A DNA stretch of 10,795 nucleotides from an uncultured Campylobacter sp. (GTDB lineage Bacteria > Campylobacterota > Campylobacteria > Campylobacterales > Campylobacteraceae). Below the pieces are notes generated by a model. It ran no database searches, was not told the DNA's origin, and saw nothing but the letters and a program-made list of their open reading frames with translations. The stretch lies in the NCBI RefSeq assembly GCF_938031315.1, contig NZ_CALHHT010000201.1:1-10795 (forward strand), read 5' to 3'. A program made the position numbers and the translations under genes. Positions 7,507 through 10,795 of this stretch are shown here, in pieces (position 1 is the first letter of the stretch; each line of letters starts with the position of its first letter).

Positions 7507-9063
7507 ATGCAAAAGCATGACGTATCAAGACGTAGTTTTTTAAAGATTAGCGCGGTGGGTGCGGGGGCACTTGCGCTGGGATCTAGTAGCGCGTGCGCGG
7601 CACAAAATGCCAAGGACGTCAAATTTGATGAGGAATACGATATCGTCATCATCGGCACCGGTTTTGCGGGGCTTGCCGCGGCGATTAAAGCCAGCGGGCG
7701 CGGCAAAAAGGTGCTAGTGCTTGAAAAGATGGGTCGCGCGGGCGGGAATTCCGTCATCAACGGCGGAAATATGGCTGCTCCGATGAATAAATTTCAAGTA
7801 GCGCAGGGCATCAAAGACAGCAAGGAGCTTTTTATCGCTGATGCCGTAAAAGACGGGCTCGGGCTTAACCACACCGATCTTTTAGGCGTGATGTTTGATC
7901 GCAGCAACGATGCGGTGGATCTTTTGGTGGGCTGCGGAGCGGAGTTTAGCGATAAGTTGATCTTTGAAAGCGGCCACAGCGTCGCAAGAAGCTTGCAATC
8001 AACCAACGGCTCGGGCTCGGGCTACATCCAACCGATGATGGGTAAACTTCAAAACGATCCTAACGTCACGATCAAGACCCGCACGAAATTTGACGATTTT
8101 ATCGTGGACGACAGCGGCCGCGTCGTGGGCGTAGAAGCGCGCGAGGAGTATAAATTTGATCCGAAGCTCTTTAGCGACGATCTGGAAAATAAAAGCGGTG
8201 AGAAAAAGAGCTATAAAGCCAAAGACGGCGTTTTGCTGGCTTCGGGCGGATACGGACGCGATCTATGGTACCGCCAGATCCAAGATCCGCGCGTAGTACC
8301 TAGCATAGACAGCACCAACCACCCTGGAAGCTCGGCAGGAGCGATGCTTGCGGCAAACAGAATCGGCGCTTTTACCCTTCTAACATCGTGGATTCAGTTC
8401 CTTCCGTATTGCTCGCCCGATGAAAAGGGCTTCGGCGCCGCAGTAAATTTCACCAACCACTGCTGCAACACCTACGGTCTAACCGTCGATCCAAAGACCG
8501 GCAAACGCTTTATGGATGAGCACGCAGGGCGCAAGATCAAGGCGGACGCCTGCTTTAAGGTTATCGGCGAGAGCGAGAAAAACGACAACTATCCGGTAAA
8601 CGTCTGCGACTCTCAAGCCGTCGCCGCGCGTAACCCGGTCTATACTTCACGTCCTTTGGAAGCGGGCGTCGTGAAGAAATTTGACACGCTAGAGGAACTT
8701 GCAAAGGCTTACAATCTGCCGCTGGAGCCGTTTTTAAAGACCGTCGCGGATTATAACTCTTACGTCAAAGCGGGCAAAGACCCCGAATTCGGCAAAGTGG
8801 TCGATAAGCTAGACGGCATCGACGTTTCCAAACCGCCGTTTTACGCAAGCCGCACGATGCCGAAGGTGCACCACACGATGGGAGGGCTCGAGATTAACAC
8901 CAAAGCTCAGGTAATCTCGAGCCTTACTCACGAGCCGATCCCGGGACTTTGGGCTGCGGGCGAGGTGACCGGCGGCGTGCACGGCGCGAGCAGGCTCGGA
9001 ACCTACGCAATCCTTGATTGTATGGTTTTCGGAATGATCGCGGGCGAGAGCATCGGAGCTTAA
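7507..9063 (+). CDS. Tat-exported FAD-dependent reductase, flavocytochrome c / fumarate-urocanate reductase family flavin subunit
   Basis: This 518-residue periplasmic flavoprotein belongs to the FAD_binding_2 family and probably reduces a C=C bond of a small organic acid as terminal electron acceptor. It opens with a twin-arginine signal, SRRSFLK (residues 7-13), then a hydrophobic stretch and ACA-AQ as a likely cleavage site near 31. The FAD dinucleotide fold is IIGTGFAGLAAAI with GxGxxG at 50-55. Later family blocks are STNHPG (269-274), GKRFMDE (332-338), KVHHTMGGLEIN (453-464), and GEVTGGVHGASRLG (485-498). R334, H455/H456 and R496 align by eye with Shewanella FccA residues R402, H504 and R544/545. 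There is no CxxCH haem motif, so electrons must come from a separate cytochrome, which is not encoded nearby. The fumarate-pocket HPT motif of FccA aligns with LPY (299-301), and the usual TGDG after NHPG is SSAGA, so fumarate is doubtful as substrate. It has its own promoter and stands alone. Confidence 0.88.
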   Translation: MQKHDVSRRSFLKISAVGAGALALGSSSACAAQNAKDVKFDEEYDIVIIGTGFAGLAAAIKASGRGKKVLVLEKMGRAGGNSVINGGNMAAPMNKFQVAQGIKDSKELFIADAVKDGLGLNHTDLLGVMFDRSNDAVDLLVGCGAEFSDKLIFESGHSVARSLQSTNGSGSGYIQPMMGKLQNDPNVTIKTRTKFDDFIVDDSGRVVGVEAREEYKFDPKLFSDDLENKSGEKKSYKAKDGVLLASGGYGRDLWYRQIQDPRVVPSIDSTNHPGSSAGAMLAANRIGAFTLLTSWIQFLPYCSPDEKGFGAAVNFTNHCCNTYGLTVDPKTGKRFMDEHAGRKIKADACFKVIGESEKNDNYPVNVCDSQAVAARNPVYTSRPLEAGVVKKFDTLEELAKAYNLPLEPFLKTVADYNSYVKAGKDPEFGKVVDKLDGIDVSKPPFYASRTMPKVHHTMGGLEINTKAQVISSLTHEPIPGLWAAGEVTGGVHGASRLGTYAILDCMVFGMIAGESIGA

Positions 9064-9077
9064 ATTTAGCGCCTGCA

Positions 9078-9132
9078 AAATTTCGGCGCGAAGCGGGCGT
9101 CAACGCGCGCTTTGTTAAATTTCGGCGCGAAG
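9078..9132. repeat. Two direct copies of a 16-bp GC-cored motif in the intergenic gap
   Basis: AAATTTCGGCGCGAAG occurs exactly at 9078-9093 and again at 9117-9132, 39 bp apart. An inverted near-copy (CTTTGCGCCGAAAT) follows at 9145-9158, and its CGGCGCGAA core also appears in the left arm of the terminator at 7266-7276. Either direct copy could pair with the inverted copy. This looks like a short dispersed or duplicated intergenic element. I see no gene in 9064-9286. Confidence 0.6.
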
Positions 9133-9158
9133 TAGCGGTATGTGCTTTGCGCCGAAAT
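9119..9158 (+). terminator. Stem-loop, probable terminator of the flavoprotein gene
   Basis: ATTTCGGCGCGAAG (9119-9132) pairs with CTTTGCGCCGAAAT (9145-9158) over 14 bp with one G-U wobble and a 12-nt loop. It sits 55 bp after the stop. There is no clean T-tract behind it (ACTATATGTGTATTT), so termination may be partial, or the structure may mainly stabilise the 3' end of the message. Confidence 0.5.
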
Positions 9159-9177
9159 ACTATATGTGTATTTAAAA

Positions 9178-9208
9178 TTTCACAAAAATTTTGCTGCGAT
9201 TTGTGAGA
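9178..9208. promoter_or_regulatory. Weak inverted repeat upstream of the phosphoethanolamine transferase gene
   Basis: TCACAAA (9180-9186) and TTTGTGA (9200-9206) are perfect 7-bp inverted arms around 13 nt, extendable by a T-G wobble and a T-A pair to 9178-9208. It could be an operator or an RNA hairpin. No known regulator motif is recognised. Confidence 0.3.
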
Positions 9209-9247
9209 TACAAAGCGCGGAATTTCCGAGCATTTACCAAAACGCCG

Positions 9248-9270
9248 TAAAATTTCAACTTGAAATTTTA
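9248..9270. promoter_or_regulatory. Perfect 11-bp inverted repeat, candidate operator ahead of the transferase gene
   Basis: TAAAATTTCAA (9248-9258) and TTGAAATTTTA (9260-9270) are exact reverse complements around one central base, C9259. The element ends 4 bp before the ribosome site and overlaps the only -10-like hexamer here (TAAAAT, 9248-9253). That is the expected position for a repressor site, or for an RNA hairpin close to the ribosome site. AT-rich composition raises the chance of coincidence. Confidence 0.4.
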
Positions 9271-9274
9271 TCTC

Positions 9275-9279
9275 AAGGA
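9275..9279 (+). promoter_or_regulatory. Ribosome binding site AAGGA deciding a GTG start
   Basis: AAGGA lies 7 nt before GTG 9287. No in-frame ATG lies between this site and the first membrane segment, so GTG is chosen as the start of the transferase. Confidence 0.7.
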
Positions 9280-9286
9280 ACGCTTC

Positions 9287-10795
9287 GTGCCTAGCATTTT
9301 TAAAAATCCGTCGCAGCAGAAGCTTATTTTTCTAAGCTCGCTTGCTTTTGTGGCATTTTTTAACTTCTCGTTTTTTAAAAATATCATAAATGCCTACGGA
9401 ATCTCGGGGCTAAATTTTATCTATCTTGTCTGCGATGTGGCAGTTTTGATCGCTTTTTTGACGCTATTTTTTACGATTTTTAGCTCGCGTTATACAACCA
9501 AGCCGATTTTGATGATATGCTTTTTTATTTCGTCGTTTACGGCGTATTTCATGGATAGCTATAACGTCGTAATCGATTCGGAGATGATCCGTAACGCAGC
9601 CCAGACGAACTTTGCCGAGTCGGCGGATCTTTTTAGCCCGAGACTAGCGATTTACGTGCTGGTGCTGGGCGTCTTACCCTGCGTGCTGATTGCTCGCTCG
9701 CGCGTTAGCTACCGTCCGCTTAAATTTGAAATTTTAGCTAAGCTCAAAACAGCGGGCATTTGCATAGCAATCATCGCAGCACTGCTTTTTGGATTTAGCA
9801 AATACTACGCGTCATTTTTCAGAGAGCATAAAATTTTACGCAGCTACGCAAATCCCGGATATTGGATCTACAGCGGCGTTAAATTTGCCGCAAAATCTAA
9901 AAAGCAGGGCTCGCAGCCTCTGATGCAAATCGCTACAGACGCGCATATCGATAAAAATTCTACAAGTCCAAAAAAGCTCGTCGTCGTAGTCGTGGGCGAA
10001 GCGGCGAGAGCGGATAGATTTTCGCTAAACGGCTACGAGCGAGATACTAATCCGCTACTAGCCAAAGAGCAGGGTGTCGTAAGCCTAAGCAATACCCATT
10101 CTTGTGGCACTTCGACGGCGCAAAGCGTGCCGTGCATGTTTTCGCTGCTAAATCGCGAGGAATTTAGCGTAGAAAAGGCTGCGGAGGAGCAAAACGTATT
10201 AGACATACTAAACCGCGCTGATGACATGGCGATTTTGTGGCGCGATAACAATTCCGATTCCAAAGGTGTGGCGCTGCGCGTAAAATATCAGAATTTTAAA
10301 ATTCCGCAAAATAATCCGATCTGCGACGTAGAGTGCAGGGACGAGGGGATGCTTGCGGGGCTTGATAAATTTGTCGCCGAAAACGCGGGCAAAGATGTAT
10401 TAATCGTGCTGCATCAGATGGGCAATCACGGGCCTGCGTATTTTAAGCGCTATAAGAAAGAATTTGAAAAATTTAGCCCCGTTTGCCGCGATAACGAGCT
10501 TGAGAACTGCTCGCAGCAAGAAATTTCAAATGCCTACGATAACGCGATTTTATACACGGATTATTTTTTAAGTAGGGTTATAAATTTTTTAAAACCGTAT
10601 TCTAAGACGCACGAAACGGCGATGATCTATATGAGCGATCACGGCGAGAGTCTCGGCGAGGGCGGCGTTTATCTGCACGGCATGCCTTATCTTTTCGCTC
10701 CCGAGGCGCAAAAGCATATCGGTGCTATTGTTTGGCTAGGTGAGGGAAAAATGCGCGAAAGATATGATCTGAGCGTACTTAAATCGCATAAGGAT
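9287..10795 (+). CDS. eptA: Phosphoethanolamine transferase, EptA/EptC/MCR family, 3'-partial
   Basis: The frame runs 503 codons from GTG 9287 to the window edge without a stop. The product is an inner-membrane enzyme that moves phosphoethanolamine from phosphatidylethanolamine to lipid A; in C. jejuni the homologue EptC (Cj0256) also modifies the flagellar rod protein FlgG and glycans. Five hydrophobic helices (about 12-30, 44-66, 73-89, 119-136, 155-171) precede a periplasmic sulfatase-fold domain. All catalytic residues are present with MCR-1 spacing: E238 (GEAARADRF), nucleophile T277 in CGTSTAQSVPC, H381 (GNHGPAY), D451-H452 (SDHGESLGE) and H464 (YLHGMPY). Cysteines C273/C283, C346/C350 and C400/C408 fit the family's three disulphides. 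By alignment to MCR-1, roughly 20-30 C-terminal residues are missing. The product would be expected to lower surface negative charge and raise polymyxin resistance. Codon use matches its neighbours, so it looks like a resident gene. Confidence 0.92.
   Translation, partial: MPSIFKNPSQQKLIFLSSLAFVAFFNFSFFKNIINAYGISGLNFIYLVCDVAVLIAFLTLFFTIFSSRYTTKPILMICFFISSFTAYFMDSYNVVIDSEMIRNAAQTNFAESADLFSPRLAIYVLVLGVLPCVLIARSRVSYRPLKFEILAKLKTAGICIAIIAALLFGFSKYYASFFREHKILRSYANPGYWIYSGVKFAAKSKKQGSQPLMQIATDAHIDKNSTSPKKLVVVVVGEAARADRFSLNGYERDTNPLLAKEQGVVSLSNTHSCGTSTAQSVPCMFSLLNREEFSVEKAAEEQNVLDILNRADDMAILWRDNNSDSKGVALRVKYQNFKIPQNNPICDVECRDEGMLAGLDKFVAENAGKDVLIVLHQMGNHGPAYFKRYKKEFEKFSPVCRDNELENCSQQEISNAYDNAILYTDYFLSRVINFLKPYSKTHETAMIYMSDHGESLGEGGVYLHGMPYLFAPEAQKHIGAIVWLGEGKMRERYDLSVLKSHKD

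Noticed and set aside
7507..9063. FrdA/SdhA catalytic subunit of the respiratory complex
   Set aside because: It has a Tat signal, is only 518 residues long, and lacks the FrdA C-terminal region and neighbouring iron-sulphur and membrane subunit genes. It fits the soluble flavocytochrome-c flavin domain instead.
9018..9206. Plus-strand 62-codon frame overlapping the end of the flavoprotein gene
   Set aside because: It starts inside the flavoprotein gene, has no ribosome site, and runs through the hairpin-forming repeats with Arg-rich, non-protein-like composition.
9287..10795. Acquired mobile colistin-resistance gene (mcr)
   Set aside because: Residue spacing matches MCR-1, but all chromosomal EptA-type enzymes share it. 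There is no insertion sequence or compositional shift here, and Campylobacter species carry a native homologue.

Overview
The window looks like a chromosomal segment of an epsilonproteobacterium, most probably a Campylobacter of the higher-GC oral group (C. gracilis, C. showae or C. rectus type). The basis is heavy use of AAATTT/AAATTC words with otherwise balanced to GC-rich codons, TATAAT-like -10 boxes, AAGGA ribosome sites, and the set of cell-envelope genes. The species is an inference. There is no sign of phage, insertion sequence, CRISPR, tRNA or rRNA. All four genes lie on the + strand and all products act in the membrane or periplasm.

Positions 2-2035 hold the 3' part of pbpC (penicillin-binding protein 1C), entering from the left edge. 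Its transpeptidase motifs are intact. It carries two separate low-complexity repeat insertions: a 30-bp (10-residue) array at the glycosyltransferase/transpeptidase junction (1-180), and a 15-bp (5-residue) Asn-periodic array inside the C-terminal BiPBP_C-like domain (1586-1891). After 47 bp comes a bacterial alpha-2-macroglobulin gene (2083-7247) of the YfhM/ECAM type, with an intact Cys-x-Glu-Gln thioester site. Its signal-peptide start (ATG 2083) is out of frame with the rest, so one base is missing between about 2181 and 2223. pbpC next to an alpha-2-macroglobulin gene is a known bacterial pairing: the macroglobulin is thought to trap proteases that breach the envelope, and PBP1C to help repair the wall.

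Positions 7248-7506 contain no gene. They hold a convincing rho-independent terminator for the macroglobulin gene, an AT palindrome, and a strong sigma70-type promoter for the next gene. That gene (7507-9063) encodes a Tat-exported FAD protein of the fumarate/urocanate reductase (flavocytochrome c flavin domain) family, without haem sites and with a non-fumarate-like substrate pocket. Positions 9064-9286 are also non-coding and unusually rich in dyads: two direct copies of a 16-mer, an inverted copy forming a likely terminator, a smaller dyad, and an 11-bp perfect inverted repeat just ahead of the last gene.

The last gene (9287 to the right edge) is a GTG-started phosphoethanolamine transferase of the EptA/EptC/MCR family, cut off near its C-terminus, with all catalytic residues present.

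The most unusual signals are the two repeat insertions in one PBP1C and the apparent frameshift that separates the macroglobulin from its signal peptide. I did not find a clearly new multigene system.
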